DNA of 64,000 bases, from assembly GCA_016906335.1 (NCBI GenBank), contig JADEYG010000004.1, positions 62,001-126,000 on the forward strand. Direction: 5' to 3'. The notes below the pieces were generated by a model, which was given only the letters and a program-made list of their open reading frames with translations, was not told where the DNA came from and made no database searches. Both the position numbers and the translations under genes were made by a program. This DNA comes from Novakomyces olei. Lineage: Eukaryota; Ascomycota; Novakomycetes; Novakomycetales; Novakomycetaceae. Positions 33,385-51,366 of the stretch are shown here, in pieces. Every line of letters starts with the position of its first letter. Position 1 is the stretch's first letter.

Positions 33385-35440
33385 ATGAGTAACAGCGTTC
33401 ACGCGCTCAAGGCTCTTCGCCTTGCGGTCGCAGCTCAAATGCAAACTGCTGCGACCGGATCAAGTCCGGTTCAGGCTCGCTGTGCGGCTCGAGCTTATTG
33501 CAGCTGGAATAGACGGAATACGACAACGGCATTTTATACGGGTAAGCCAGCCTCGGATCCGACAGGCAAAGCGTTCAGTAACAGATCATGCTTCCACTCT
33601 TCCTCGCCCTGTGCCATGAAAGATCCATACAAGACCTTGGGTGTGGCCAAGAGCGCTAACAAGGGCGATATAAAGAAGGCTTATTTCCAGGTAAGTTGGA
33701 CTGAACTTTTTGGGACTCTGTCTTGTTATTGATTTATCTATTTTTTATGTTTTTGAGATTTATACTCTGTGAAATGAACACTACTGATCGGTATAGCTCG
33801 CAAAACAATATCATCCGGATACCAACAAGGACGAGAAAGCACAGGAAAAGTTTATCGAGATTCAGCACGCTTATGAGGTATGGCTACATTTAAAGGATTC
33901 AGAATGATTTACTGGCGTTTATACTCTTTTCAGTTTGTTTCCCGTTGTACTTTTCATTCTCCTCTTGCAAATCTGATCCATTTTGATCTTTTATCATATC
34001 ACTATATTTATAAAGTCACAAGTCCAACTAACAACAGGTGCTTTCCGACGCGACTAAACGTGAGCAACTCGACTCCCTGGGCGCACAGGCTTTCACTGAC
34101 TCGGGCGAATTTAACCCTGGAGCTGCGGCTGGAGCAGGTGGAGCAGGTGGACCTGGCTTTGAAGGATTTGGTGGGGGCTTTGGTGGAGGATTTGGTGGAG
34201 GCTTTGGAGGCTTTGGCCCTGGTGGAATAAACCTGGACGATTTCCTAGGAGCCTTTGGTGCGGGCACTGGTGGGCGTTCTCGAAGAGCCTCTCCTTTCCA
34301 AGTCGTAGTAGGAAACAACATAGAGGCTACAGCTACATTGACATTTATGGAGGCGGCTAAAGGCACAGTTAAGCCGGTGACTGTAGCTCAATTACAGTCG
34401 TGCAAGACTTGCCATGGATCGGGATTAAAAGCAGGAAAAACTCGGAAGTCATGCAGCGTTTGTGGAGGAAGTGGCCACCGTGTTCATATAATGCAAGGCG
34501 GATTTCAAATGGCCACTACCTGTGAGGCGTGCAACGGCGAGGGCACCCAAATCCCAGCTGATGCTGCCTGCCCATCCTGCCATGGCCAGGGAGTAGTCCG
34601 GGAAAGAAAGACACTACAAGTTGATATCCCAGCGGGGCTTCAAGAAGGCATGCGACTAGAGATCTCTGGAGAAGGTGATGCTGTTGCTGCGAGTGAAGCT
34701 CAGGGAGCCAAAACTCGGCCTGGAGATTTGGTTCTGCAGATCCATATACTGCCCCATCCAACGTTCAAACGTGAGGGGGCCAATGTAGTCCATACACAAA
34801 ATATACCCATGACAACGGCCGCGCTCGGGGGTAAAGTCAAAGTACCAACACTCGACGGAGAAGTGGAGGTCAAAGTGCCCGCTGGCACAAATGCTAATGA
34901 TACCATCACAATGTCGGGTAAAGGGCTGCGGAGACTTGATCGGAGATCAGGCAGGGGCGATTTTAAGATTGCTTTTCATGTTCAAACTCCGCGGGCTCTT
35001 TCTCCTTATGAGCGACAGCTATTGGAGCAGTTTGCTATTTCTAGAGGGGATTCTACCCAGCAGCAGCAGGATTGGTAGGCGATTTGATTTTGATCTGCAT
35101 TTGTTTTATATACAGTTTTGTAATTTGCTACAATAGATTTACTCTTTTATTACAGTGAGAGCTACTCTTTTTAATTGTTTTGTGTCTTGTTATCATTTTA
35201 TGTTTTATTTTTCTAGACTTTCAGACTGACAACAGGTCGGGCGCCACTAAACTAAACGATCAAGACGCGGACTCTAATGTATCTGGTACAAGCGCCGATC
35301 AGACAAAGGCCACGGAACCGGGAAAAGAGGGATTCTTCAAACGGTTGTCGAAAAAGCTGCATCATTCCTCGGATGCTGGAGATTCCAGCAAAGATGATGT
35401 AAAAAAGGAGGGCGATGAAAAGAAAGAGAGCAATGCGTGA
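33385..35440 (+). CDS. MDJ1: Mitochondrial DnaJ (Mdj1), type I J-protein
   Basis: Four exons, 33385-33690, 33797-33877, 34038-35074 and 35236-35440, give 542 residues. An Arg/Ala/Ser-rich presequence (about 1-75) precedes the J domain (KDPYKTLGVAKSA onward, HPD at 108-110). Next come a Gly/Phe-rich linker and four CxxCxGxG zinc motifs (CKTCHGSG, CSVCGGSG, CEACNGEG, CPSCHGQG, about 251-316). The substrate-binding beta domains follow. Exon 3 appears to end in a stop (TGG TAG), but that stop overlaps a GTAGGC donor. Splicing to 35236 in phase adds a 68-residue basic tail with GFFKRLSKKLHH, similar to Mdj1 C-termini. It activates mtHsp70, whose gene SSC1 is also in this window. Confidence 0.93.
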
Positions 35441-35907
35441 TCTTTTTGCATTTCTTTTGAATGGAACGAACGATATGACGTACGCAATAGAATTATAGAG
35501 TCAATTTGCAAAATTAGCATCGGCACACGCACATCTCCTTCACGTTCGTAATGTATTATTATTTTTTGATAAACCCCAAATAAATAGCTCAATAGTTATG
35601 CTTTTCCACATTAGACTTTGGTAAACATGTGTCAAGGAAAACAAATATAATACTGTGTTTCCAAGAAGGATTATTATTATTATTATTATTATTATGTCTT
35701 ATTTCACAGTTGCAAATTAAATCGAATATAACAACAATCTGTCAAGACTTCCACACAGTTTAACAGCGTGTCAACTTTGTCGGAAAAGCAGACGGCGCAA
35801 GGCGCATGTGCCGCAGTGCACTTGAAGCACAAGAGGCAATTTTTATTTAGTGCCTTTTTCTCTATTTTATTTTGCACGATAGGCACGAGGATCGGTGCTT
35901 CCCTTCA
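35441..35907. other. Spacer upstream of SOG2
   Basis: A 467-bp spacer between two plus-strand genes with a (TTA)8 microsatellite at 35671-35695. No gene seen. Confidence 0.5.
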
Positions 35908-42029
<6,122 letters not shown>

Positions 42030-43671
42030 CTAACACGGCCGTAGATCGGGAAAGCACCGGCGCGAATGCAGATCGATCTGATAAGAATAGATAGCAGAGT
42101 CAGAGGCAACAAAAACGTGTGATCCCTTTGGCGACCAGCAGCATCCAGCAACGTCGTCCACAGGAGACCCGACAGGCAAAATGCACTCGCTCTCAAAGTC
42201 TCGAGTATCCATCAAATGAGCCTGTCCCAATCCCTCTGACCAGAGCAAAAGATCAACCGGCCCAGCTGCTCGAGGAGCGAAATGGCAGGAACGGACAGCG
42301 CTTTGCAGTGACCCGCCTTCCCCGTCTGTTCGCCTGACAAAAATAGGGCTCTGCAGTTTTCGTACGTCCCAAATACTGAGGGCAGACCGTTCATGGGCCA
42401 CAGCAAAAAGCCTGTCTGTGGCGGAGAAAGACGTATGGAAGCAAGAGTCGTTCTTGCAGCCATCGCTGTCAGCGTTAACGACAGCCCGGCGCTCAAATCT
42501 GCACAAATCCGCTCCAGCGCTGTCGACAGACTCCACATAGATCTGATTAGTATCGCCCACTGCCACCAGCGTCTTGCCATCGTGGCTGAAGCTGGCATGG
42601 TTCATGGGCCGACTGTACTTTTGCTCGTACTGCTTTTCATGCTGGTCCAAGTTGTATATGCGCACCGTCTCATCGTTGTTGCAGAGCACAGCTTGCCTTT
42701 TCCCTGTGCGAGGGCTTTTCCAGAGGGACACTCCGTTCGTTATCAGTCCCCCTAGTTTGTGCTCGTACCTGGTATTGAGCTGAGCCTGGGCAGCGGTAGT
42801 AGAAGGCTCACTGCTCCCAGTCTCATAGTAGGAAATGAGGCCATTGCTAGGGCCGCCAACGACAACGTAGCCGTAGTCAACAGCGAGGCAACGAGGGCCA
42901 AAGGAAAAGTCTCGACCGCTGCCTGCAACGGGCTCCATGTACCCGTCATTTATGCACTTGACCGAGTTGTCCACCACATAGTAAAGCGACCGCCGGTCCT
43001 GACTAGCCTCAAGGGGCATGCATATTAAATCTTTGAGCTGGTAGTGGCTAAACGTTAGCAAGAGACAGACAGACAGGCCAAGTTTCGTAATAGAGCAAGC
43101 AGGCAAGCAGGCAATCATACAAGGACTAGAGAAAAGTAATACAGTACAGACGAGAGGTCAAGTATAGCTCAAGTGTAGGTCAAGTGTAGGCCAAGTCTGT
43201 ACACGTTTCCACCATACAGGTTCTGGAAGGAGCATCGAAAGTAGGGAAAAGTAATATTGGTAGTGTGCCAAACAAGGTGGTGCAAGTGTGAGCAAAGATG
43301 TCGAACGAATGAAAAAACTTGGCGGCTTTTGAATAAAGTAACAATAAGAAAGAAAATTAAAATCATAAAAGCAAATCCATAAGGCAAATCCATAAAGCGA
43401 ATCCATAATAAAAAACAAAACAACAAAACAACAAAATCAAAAACCAAACCCAAACCAAAACCAAGCGTCAACGAGGGCAGTTGAGCCACGAGTCAAAAAG
43501 GAGCAGGACTTACTGAACAGTGACGCGCACATTCGTACACGCAGGCCCCGGAACAGCGAGAGTCTCTTGTAACGTCGAGCTGGAAAAGAACTGTCAGCTA
43601 TTAAAAACACGAGGAAAATGTAAGTCTTACTCAGCGACCGCCACTGGCATCTGCCGTGCGAGGCGGGTCAT
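42030..43671 (-). CDS. WD-repeat protein with DUF2415 domain
   Basis: Exons 43671-43631, 43579-43514 and 43047-42030 give 374 residues. Degenerate WD units can be seen (RPMNHASFSHDGKTLVAVGD; SALSIWDVRKLQSPIFV; GCCWSPKGSHVFVAS). The C-terminal block with VDLLLWSEGLGQAHLMDTRD carries the DLL motif that defines fungal DUF2415 (PF10313, as I recall it). Function of the family is unknown to me. The N-terminal exons join in phase to give VTVHHYQLKDLI. Intron 2 is long for this window (466 nt), and an in-frame ATG at 43118 within it would give a hydrophobic N-terminus if the intron were retained. Confidence 0.8.
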
Positions 43672-43791
43672 GTGGGGTTGAGTACTTGTGCGGTTGTGTA
43701 ATGCGCCTATGATGTATACGATAGTGTGATTGTGTACGAGATTCTCCCACGGGGCCCGTCGCTATTTCATGAAGGTTACTACTGTACTGCG

Positions 43792-43857
<66 letters not shown>
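43792..43857. repeat. (TAA)n trinucleotide array
   Basis: About 22 uninterrupted TAA units. Confidence 0.95.
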
Positions 43858-43858
<1 letters not shown>

Positions 43859-44109
43859 CCTATTTATCTCTTTTAGGCAGTCTAGGCAGGGTTTTCTCCG
43901 GGCTAGCCGGCTCAAGAACGTCACAGAAACTCGTATTATATAGAATTAAAAAAAAAATTTGTACAGAGTATAAGAGATCGGCCGTTCGCCAGTACAAATA
44001 CCACTGACGACTCTTGTTCAGCAAAGTATACAGAGTCAGCGCAACACCGCTATTGCTGTTGTTTTAAAGAATCGTAAGTCACACTGGCATATTTACGAGA
44101 CGACACAAG

Positions 44110-44135
44110 TCGAGACTTGACAAGTCAAGTCTCGA
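44110..44135. promoter_or_regulatory. Perfect 26-bp palindrome upstream of SSC1
   Basis: TCGAGACTTGAC, spacer AA, GTCAAGTCTCGA: the 12-bp arms are exactly complementary. It lies about 207 bp before the SSC1 ATG. It could be an operator for a dimeric factor or a hairpin; the factor is unknown. Confidence 0.5.
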
Positions 44136-44341
44136 TTCGTTCTGTTCATTTCTTCATTTCTTCATGTCTTCTTTTTTTTTCATTTCTTCATTTCATTTCA
44201 TTTCATTTCTTCTTCTTTCCTTCTTTCCCCTTCCTTTGTCTGCTCTGTCTATTAGCTTCCACTCTCTTCCACATCCATCTACAAACCAAATACTGCTCTA
44301 TTTAACACATTTCATCCGCGACTCTTCTAACTCGGCAGATC

Positions 44342-46378
44342 ATGATTGCGCGTATGCTACGTCCTTCTACGCTGAACTGCGCAGCAACGGCGGCCAAACG
44401 GCCGTCCCCTTTCCGCAGTGCGGCTGCTAAATCAGCAGCGCCTGTTTTCTCACGGTTCGCAGGTGCCGCCCGGTTCAACAGCGGCAATGCGGGTCAGCAG
44501 AAAGTCAAAGGCCACGTTATCGGCATCGATCTGGGAACGACAAACTCGTGTGTCTCTGTAATGGAGGGCCAACAGGCTCGGGTTATAGAGAACGCTGAGG
44601 GCGCGCGTACCACGCCCTCCGTAGTCGCCTTTACAAAGGAAGGCGAGCGTCTTGTCGGTGTCAGTGCAAAGCGCCAGGCTGTCGTTAACCCAGAGAATAC
44701 GCTTTTTGCTACTAAGCGCCTGATTGGCCGCAAGTTTGATGAGCCTGAAGTCCAGCGGGACATTAACAATGTGCCGTACAAGATCGTAAAGCACTCTAAC
44801 GGCGATGCTTGGCTGGAAGCGAGAGGCAAATCGTACTCTCCGTCTCAGATTGGCGGCTTTGTCCTGCAGAAAATGAAGGAGACCGCTGAGGGTTACCTCG
44901 GCACTGCCGTTAAAAACGCAGTAGTTACTGTCCCCGCTTACTTTAACGATTCCCAGCGTCAGGCGACCAAAGACGCTGGCCAGATTGCCGGCCTTGACGT
45001 TTTGCGTGTAGTTAATGAGCCCACTGCTGCTGCTCTGGCTTATGGCCTTGAGCGCCAGAACGATGCGACTATCGCCGTCTTTGACTTGGGCGGTGGTACC
45101 TTTGATATCTCCATCCTCGAGCTGAACGGTGGTGTCTTTGAGGTCAAATCGACGAACGGCGATACGCACCTCGGAGGCGAAGACTTTGATATTGCCCTCG
45201 TGCGCCAGATTGTAGAGCAGTTCAAAAAAGACGAGGGCATTGACCTGTCCAAGGACCGTATGGCCATCCAGCGTATCCGCGAGGCAGCAGAGAAGGCCAA
45301 GACTGAGCTGTCGTCCACTCTGACGACAGAGATCAATCTGCCCTTCATCACTGGCGGAGCAGACGGCCCCAAGCATATAAACCAAAAGATAACCCGTTCC
45401 CAGTTTGAGACGCTGGTGGGCTCTCTCATCCGCCGCACAGAAGACCCCTGCCGAAAGGCTCTCAAGGACGCCGGCATCAACAAGTCAGAGGTCCATGACG
45501 TCATTCTCGTAGGCGGAATGACGCGTATGCCTAAAGTCGTAGAGTCTGTCCGCAGCCTCTTTGGCCGTGAGCCGGCAAAGAGCGTAAACCCGGACGAGGC
45601 AGTAGCTATCGGCGCCGCTATCCAAGGCGGAGTCCTTGCCGGCAATGTAACTAACCTTGTACTGCTCGATGTGACCCCACTGTCCATCGGCATAGAGACT
45701 TTGGGCGGAGTGTTTACCCGCCTGATCAACCGTAATACCACCATCCCGACTCGCAAATCACAAATCTTCTCTACCGCTGCTGCTGGCCAAACTGCCGTTG
45801 ATGTACGTGTCTTCCAGGGCGAACGTGAGCTCGTCAAGGACAACAAGCTGCTGGGCAATTTCCAGCTGACTGGTATCCCCCCACAGCCACGTGGAGCCCC
45901 TCAAATCGAGGTCAGTTTTGATATTGATGCTGATGGCATTGTCAACGTTACCGCCAAGGACAAGGCTACAAACAAGGACCAGTCCATCACCATCTCTGCC
46001 GGCTCTGGGCTGAGCGAGTCTGAGATTGAGGCTATGGTCAAGGACGCAGAGGCCAACCGTGCTGCAGACGAGAAGCGCAAGGAGGCAGTTGAGGCAGCTA
46101 ACCGTGCCTACTCTGTTGCCGGTGATGTTGAGGACTCTGTCAACGAACACGCAGCCAACCTCGACAAGGCTCAAGTAGATGTTGTCCGTGAGAAGATTAG
46201 TGCCCTCCGTGATCTGGTGACAAAGGCTCAGCAGGGCGAAGAGGTTCCTGCCGAGACGTTCACCTCTGAGATTGATACTCTGACCCGCGAGTCTGGCAAA
46301 CTGTTTGAGCAGCTCAACAAGAAGGGCAGCGAGGGCGAGAAGCCGGCTGAGGGCCAGGAGGGCGAGAAGAAGGAGTAG
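44342..46378 (+). CDS. SSC1: Mitochondrial Hsp70 (Ssc1)
   Basis: A single exon of 678 residues. The first about 50 residues are an Arg/Ala/Ser presequence ([20 protein letters not shown] onward). The ATPase domain has [12 protein letters not shown], phosphate-2 motif [14 protein letters not shown] and [13 protein letters not shown]. The linker and substrate domain ([17 protein letters not shown]) and a helical lid follow, ending in a Glu/Lys/Gly tail. It is the matrix chaperone and motor of the import machinery; Mdj1, coded at 33.4-35.4 kb, is its J partner. Codon use is strongly biased and GC-rich, as in highly expressed genes. CTG codes Leu in IDLGTT, showing the standard code. Confidence 0.97.
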   Translation: MIARMLRPSTLNCAATAAKRPSPFRSAAAKSAAPVFSRFAGAARFNSGNAGQQKVKGHVIGIDLGTTNSCVSVMEGQQARVIENAEGARTTPSVVAFTKEGERLVGVSAKRQAVVNPENTLFATKRLIGRKFDEPEVQRDINNVPYKIVKHSNGDAWLEARGKSYSPSQIGGFVLQKMKETAEGYLGTAVKNAVVTVPAYFNDSQRQATKDAGQIAGLDVLRVVNEPTAAALAYGLERQNDATIAVFDLGGGTFDISILELNGGVFEVKSTNGDTHLGGEDFDIALVRQIVEQFKKDEGIDLSKDRMAIQRIREAAEKAKTELSSTLTTEINLPFITGGADGPKHINQKITRSQFETLVGSLIRRTEDPCRKALKDAGINKSEVHDVILVGGMTRMPKVVESVRSLFGREPAKSVNPDEAVAIGAAIQGGVLAGNVTNLVLLDVTPLSIGIETLGGVFTRLINRNTTIPTRKSQIFSTAAAGQTAVDVRVFQGERELVKDNKLLGNFQLTGIPPQPRGAPQIEVSFDIDADGIVNVTAKDKATNKDQSITISAGSGLSESEIEAMVKDAEANRAADEKRKEAVEAANRAYSVAGDVEDSVNEHAANLDKAQVDVVREKISALRDLVTKAQQGEEVPAETFTSEIDTLTRESGKLFEQLNKKGSEGEKPAEGQEGEKKE

Positions 46379-47169
46379 AGGGGGACGACAGGTGCTATAA
46401 GCTGGCTTGTTTTGTTCTTTTTCCTTCCCTTCTTTTTATTCGTCTCCAATCAAAATTACCTTGCCCTGCGCCTCCAAGTCTAGCTGTTGAACAGGTCTGG
46501 CGTGTATGCCCGACCGACCCCTTTTAGACGACGAAGCCAGCAAGGGCAAAAAGAGACCTGAAACAATTACGATGAAAAGAAAAACCCAAACTTTGTTTTA
46601 ATTCACTTTAATACCACCAGGGCAGTAGGAGGAGCAGCTGGCAAGGCAATCCAACTGCCTTGCTTGATCCTTTCTTTTTGTCGTTAGAAATGATGTTTTT
46701 TGATTTCTGTTTTGTTTATGACTTTTGAACAGACGAAAAGATCTTCGATTTTGCGCGAATCCATTGGCATGAACAGATTTGATTTTTATTGTGTTTTGTA
46801 CTGGTTTTAATTCACCACATTTCTCATGGACAGTGGAGCGAGATTTCGCAATCACGTTTGTAGGTAAAACGCATAAAGAACTCGCCCGGAATGTCTAGCA
46901 TTAGATGTAATTATTCTCGAATAAATATTGCCATTATTATACTAGTATACTTTGCCCCGTCGTCCCGTACTATTGCTCTCGTTGTCCTTGTTGTAATCGA
47001 TTTAATTTATATTTCTTTCTATTCGACGCCGATTGTTGTTGATGGCCAGTAATCGAGTACTCGTAAGCTTTTACAAAACAGAAAATATTACAAAACAAAA
47101 AGAATTACAAAATAAAAAGAAGCATAGTATCAACAGGGTTTAACGTTCCGTCTTGCCCTTTGCCAATCT
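46379..47169. other. Convergent spacer, SSC1 / HNT2
   Basis: A 791-bp spacer. A minus-strand 85-codon frame (46598-46855) shows nothing recognisable. No gene called. Confidence 0.5.
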
Positions 47170-48054
47170 TTATTCCTTTTCTTGCTCTCGAAGTCTCGAG
47201 GCCAGCATTTGAGCTTCCTGTACCATATCCGCCATCGTCCGGGGCTGACGATGGGCATCATCAACACGCGGAAAAGGAACAAATCCTTCTGGTCGCGAAG
47301 TCTGGTCTTGCTGGTTTTCATTGTGAGATAATTGCAAATCGGCTTTCAACCGAGCTTCGTTTTCCTCCAATACTGGATAAATGTCGTCATTGTTGGCAAA
47401 ATCATTGGATTTCCGGGGGATAATATGTACTGATTTTAGAATTATTTTCATCTTGACATTTAATTAAATTTTAAAATTAAAAATTAAAAATTAGAGCAAA
47501 TTAAAATAAAACAAAACCGATCATTGTTTATAGCTTTACTCATACCATGAAGATGGGGAACGCTTTGCCCGGCTACAGGTCCGTCCTGAATCGCGATATT
47601 TGCGCCTTGAGCTTTAAAGACTGAAAGCACGAGCCTTTGGACGCGTTGGACGCTTCGGAACAGACAGGTTATCTGTATTGATTAGAAAACGGCCAATTGA
47701 AAGAATAAAAGCGGCAGGCGCCTAAAGACCACAAGAGTTGCAAAGATGTAGATAAGGTAGAGCTGTAATGCTTTTTACAAAGACCAGATTGAAGGGGAAA
47801 AATGGTAAAATTAAACGAATTGCAAATGGGCTCAGACTTGAAGCACCTCTTCGTCATGTAAATCTTGTAGGCTCTGCACCACACGATACGGGCACACAAG
47901 CACGTGTCCAGGCACGATTGGTTTCAAATTGACCAGCGCAAACGAGTACTGGTATCGATTAATAATGGCAATACTTTTATTCTACCTTGGCTTGGTAAAA
48001 CACTTGCTTTGTAACATCGAACGAGCCGAATTTTATGATATCTCGAGTCGGCAT
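47170..48054 (-). CDS. HNT2: HIT-family dinucleoside polyphosphate hydrolase (Hnt2/Aph1/FHIT)
   Basis: Four exons, 48054-47986, 47948-47838, 47672-47546 and 47429-47170, give 188 residues. The FHIT-type core is clear: YSFALVNLKPIVPGHVLVCP, then RVQRLVLSVF and IAIQDGPVAGQSVPHLHVHI. The histidine triad is His100-x-His102-x-His104, with His102 or its neighbour the nucleophile region; the triad is built across the last intron (G|TA). The C-terminal tail after IIPRK is longer than in human FHIT. The enzyme cleaves Ap3A-type nucleotides. Intron 2 has a weak GTCTGA donor; I chose it because phase and protein alignment both fit. Confidence 0.9.
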
Positions 48055-48087
48055 CGTACCGGGTGCTGAAGACACGAGATTGACAAC

Positions 48088-48125
<38 letters not shown>

Positions 48126-48513
48126 TTTATTTTTATTATAACTAATGTTATTAATGTTGTAACCCTTACACCTATTATTCTACGAGATTTAGTTCGTCCA
48201 TTTCGTACAAAAAATCCTACGAAAACACATATTCTAAAGTCACGCTCGACGGAACAGTATCATATTACCCGCTATTGCTTAAGCCCTAGAAAAATACAAA
48301 ACGATGAAGGAGATCGAGAAAAAAAATAGAATAGTAATGGTGAATAAACTAATAATTGGAAAAAATTAAAAAAAAGAACTAGACAAACTGCAAATAAAAC
48401 AGACTAAATCAAATTAAAGAGATTGCTCCATTGGGTATCATTATGGCTTTGCGCCCAAAGCATGTACCAGCTTTGTTTCCAGAATAATTTATCCTTCTCC
48501 CATCCCCCGCGAA
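48055..48513. other. Spacer, HNT2 upstream / SET3 3' side
   Basis: A 459-bp AT-rich spacer with a (TTA)n array at 48090-48124. No gene seen. Confidence 0.5.
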
Positions 48514-51366
48514 CTACTTGCTTTGGATCGTTGCAGCGGTAAAATACGACGGCTGGTCGGCTCTGCAAACCTCCGACAACCCGGAAGCCGTGTTTTCCGG
48601 AGGAATACCCTGTCCAGCTGTTAATTGTGAAGTATTCTTAATATATTCAGACGCAGTTTCATCCGGTGTAGTCAGTTTCCCAGCTGCGGGTGCCGAAGTT
48701 GCGCCCAATGCCAAATTTTCTTTGCTTCTTTCATCGGTGACTGTTGCTGCAGATGACGGCAACGACAGTGAGGCAGACTCGTTGACGCCTGACAGCGACG
48801 GAGTGCATACAGAGGGTGTTAATGGTTTGCCGTTCCCAGTACCCTCTGACCTCTGCTTCCGATACTCACTCAGACTCATCTTTTTCACGACTTTAGGGGA
48901 CGCACCAGCGTTTAAATACGAGTTATTGCTGTTGCTGTTGCTACAGGAAAGGTCAACGGATTTGGGCGTCTGCAAGTGAGGATGCTGTTGAGCGCTGTCA
49001 TGCTCAAAGGCAGGCAATGAAGAAAGGTAGAGCTTCTCGTCTTTTTGCGCCACACTGTTGTTCACAGTAGACCGAGGTCCAGTGGGAGACTTCCAGCTTG
49101 ATCCGTTAAAGGAACCAGCGGCAGGCTGGGTCTTGTAATCAGCCGTATCTTCATTTGCCTTGCCCGTAGAATAAATCGACATTGGGGTCGGGTACCGCTC
49201 CAGTGTTGTGTCTGAATCATCAATGGCCCATACATCTGATTTTGATTTCTCTCCAGATTTATCCAGAGTCCATTTACCAGTACTCTTTTCGTTGGGAGTC
49301 TCGCTGCCTTTTTCACTAGGATTTTCGCTGCTCGACTCTCGGCGTTTAGTGTGTTCTGCGCCAGTCACTGTTGGCTTCAAGCGAGTATCGGCATCTGATC
49401 CAAAGAGCGATACCGGTTGCATTGATTCAACAGCGTCGCTGGCGCGTCGACTCTCTGCCGAAAAGGTAGGCTGACGGGCCAAAACAGAACGAGATTCGTC
49501 TGCCGCTGAAAGCACTGCTTTTTCTTCCAGACAGGTACTTTTTAGAGCCGTCTCTTCTAGAGCCGTCTTCTCTGGAGCCAAGTCTTTGCTGCTGTCCACG
49601 GCAGACTCGAGCTTCAACGACACAGTGTCATTTTGTTGCAGCTCCACTCCCTCTTTTTGCCTGCTCTCTTCCTCTTGAGCTTTGGCCAGCAAGTAAGCTT
49701 CTGCCCACTGTCGTTTAAGAGCAAATAAATCGTCAAATGGCTCGAGCTTTACCATCTTTCTGAGCTTCTTGCTGGCCTTGTTGTAGGCCGGCGAGCGTAC
49801 CGACCCTAACGCACCAGCCGACTTGTTTGATTTCTCTAAAGGCTCTTCTGATCCAAAGCGGCCAAAAGACGCTTGCGGGGAAAGACTCCGGCTACTTGCT
49901 TGTGATCGAGTCCTTTCTGACTCTGATTGATGATTGTGCGTTTGCTGCTTTCGTTTCCTCTTTCTGCCTCCACCAGAATCATGTTCTAGTCGTTCAATCC
50001 GCGCGATTGCCTCCTTCATTTTGCGATCTTCTCTAGAAGAATGATGAAACATCTCGGCTGGCGGGGAAACGCTCTCCATCTGCTGCCTTTTCGCCGGCTG
50101 AGTCGTCTCTGCTCCATTGCTCTCATCGTCCGTCTCGTCTGTTTCGTAATAGTAACCCTTCGTTGTGGATCTCGACCTCGGCTTTGTCGTTGCGGCAGGA
50201 GGCAACGCTCGTTTTATTATACCGTTCAAGCGGGCAAAGATGCACTCACTTTGCCGATCACAAACGCAATCCGTGTTTGCAAGGGTAACACTATTAATCT
50301 CGGAGATGGCAGCTCGAGCTTTGCCATCCAGCTCAGCGGCCTCAGCAGATTTGCTTACATCAACCAGTCGCGCCGGGTGCATATTATCAAACTGCCAACC
50401 AATCGTCAGCTCACTCCCAGCTTTAACGTCAGAGTGAAGGGCGAGAACGAAATGGGGTTTGCCGTCATTGGTGAAGGACATTGTTTGCAGGTGGACACTG
50501 GGCGCACAACTTCTTCGGATATAGCGACTCTCTGACCCATATTCCCGGGCATCAATACACACGTCCACATCAGAATCGAAAAACACAAAGGCCTTGGGAA
50601 CTCCCATGCTGGCATACTGATTGGTCGGGTTGGCCTTGTACTCTGACTGCAATCCAACTCGGCCTTTGATCTCCTGGACAAAAGTACCCGCTTCTAAATC
50701 CTTCAAGGCAAACAGCCCAAACTTGCTGGCGCCCAGAGCAGAGGCGCTAACAGGCCGCACCGCTACTGCGCTTTTAGCCAGCATCGATTCCGTAATCATC
50801 GGCAGCTCGGATTTATGTTGGCTCAGGCATTTTAATGCCGTATTGGAAATCCGCGACGAGTCAATGCTAATATACTCACCAGCGTAAGCAGCGTCTTCTG
50901 TTTCCGTATCACTGTCCTCCGCTACGCCTTCATCGCCGTCGTTGAGGAGTCCCGTGTCCGTATTTGTTCTTGATCCTCTAGAGTGAGATCCTCGGGAAGG
51001 AGGCTTAGGACGGGCAGCAGAGGCAGAGCCAGAGCCTGGGCCAGCGGCTGCTTTGTGGCCTAAATCATTAGGCGCAGAGTGCGGCCGGCTTCTACTTCCG
51101 CGAGAGGTTGATGGAGGCCGGCGTCTCCGCACGAGTAGAGCATCTGCCTCTTGAGCTTTTCTTTTAGACTGTAGCTCGTTCGCCTTTTCTGCGTCCAGCG
51201 GCCTCGGCGCACAAGCATCACACAGATACTCGTCGGGCACGTGGGCAGGATCGATGCCTACACATAGCGCATGCTGCCATATATCGCACTTTTCACACTG
51301 TATAGTGAATCCATCGTCATCGTCGTAGCGGCAAATACATCTGATACTCCACGAAAGATCCGACAT
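48514..51366 (-). CDS. SET3: SET3-type PHD + SET protein (Set3 histone deacetylase complex)
   Basis: From the first in-frame ATG (51366) a single exon codes 950 residues. The frame stays open to 51468 without an ATG, so an upstream exon may add residues. The PHD finger is at about 9-55 (IRCICRYDDDDGFTIQCEKC, then DIWQHALCVGI and YLCDAC). A divergent SET domain is at about 205-335 (SKFGLFALKDLEAGTFVQEI; YIRRSCAPSVHL; GSELTIGWQFDN), with the NHS-like motif altered to RSCAPS, as in Set3/MLL5 proteins thought to lack methyltransferase activity. A conserved KKMSLSEYRKQR lies near the C-terminus. The rest is Ser/Glu/Lys-rich. Set3 is a scaffold of a deacetylase complex that reads H3K4me2 through the PHD finger. 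Confidence 0.87.
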   Translation of the reverse strand: MSDLSWSIRCICRYDDDDGFTIQCEKCDIWQHALCVGIDPAHVPDEYLCDACAPRPLDAEKANELQSKRKAQEADALLVRRRRPPSTSRGSRSRPHSAPNDLGHKAAAGPGSGSASAARPKPPSRGSHSRGSRTNTDTGLLNDGDEGVAEDSDTETEDAAYAGEYISIDSSRISNTALKCLSQHKSELPMITESMLAKSAVAVRPVSASALGASKFGLFALKDLEAGTFVQEIKGRVGLQSEYKANPTNQYASMGVPKAFVFFDSDVDVCIDAREYGSESRYIRRSCAPSVHLQTMSFTNDGKPHFVLALHSDVKAGSELTIGWQFDNMHPARLVDVSKSAEAAELDGKARAAISEINSVTLANTDCVCDRQSECIFARLNGIIKRALPPAATTKPRSRSTTKGYYYETDETDDESNGAETTQPAKRQQMESVSPPAEMFHHSSREDRKMKEAIARIERLEHDSGGGRKRKRKQQTHNHQSESERTRSQASSRSLSPQASFGRFGSEEPLEKSNKSAGALGSVRSPAYNKASKKLRKMVKLEPFDDLFALKRQWAEAYLLAKAQEEESRQKEGVELQQNDTVSLKLESAVDSSKDLAPEKTALEETALKSTCLEEKAVLSAADESRSVLARQPTFSAESRRASDAVESMQPVSLFGSDADTRLKPTVTGAEHTKRRESSSENPSEKGSETPNEKSTGKWTLDKSGEKSKSDVWAIDDSDTTLERYPTPMSIYSTGKANEDTADYKTQPAAGSFNGSSWKSPTGPRSTVNNSVAQKDEKLYLSSLPAFEHDSAQQHPHLQTPKSVDLSCSNSNSNNSYLNAGASPKVVKKMSLSEYRKQRSEGTGNGKPLTPSVCTPSLSGVNESASLSLPSSAATVTDERSKENLALGATSAPAAGKLTTPDETASEYIKNTSQLTAGQGIPPENTASGLSEVCRADQPSYFTAATIQSK

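Larger units (their letters stand above)
43672..44341. promoter_or_regulatory. Divergent promoter, DUF2415 protein / SSC1
   Basis: A 670-bp intergenic region. It contains an ATA/TAA trinucleotide array (43792-43857), a perfect 26-bp palindrome (44110-44135) and a T/C-rich tract with TTCATTTC units (44140-44215) just before the SSC1 leader. I saw no standard heat-shock element (alternating GAA/TTC at 5-bp steps). Confidence 0.45.

Noticed and set aside
44450-45858. Long minus-strand ORFs (up to 311 codons) opposite SSC1
   Set aside because: SSC1 is certain; codon bias of a highly expressed gene often leaves the antisense frames open.
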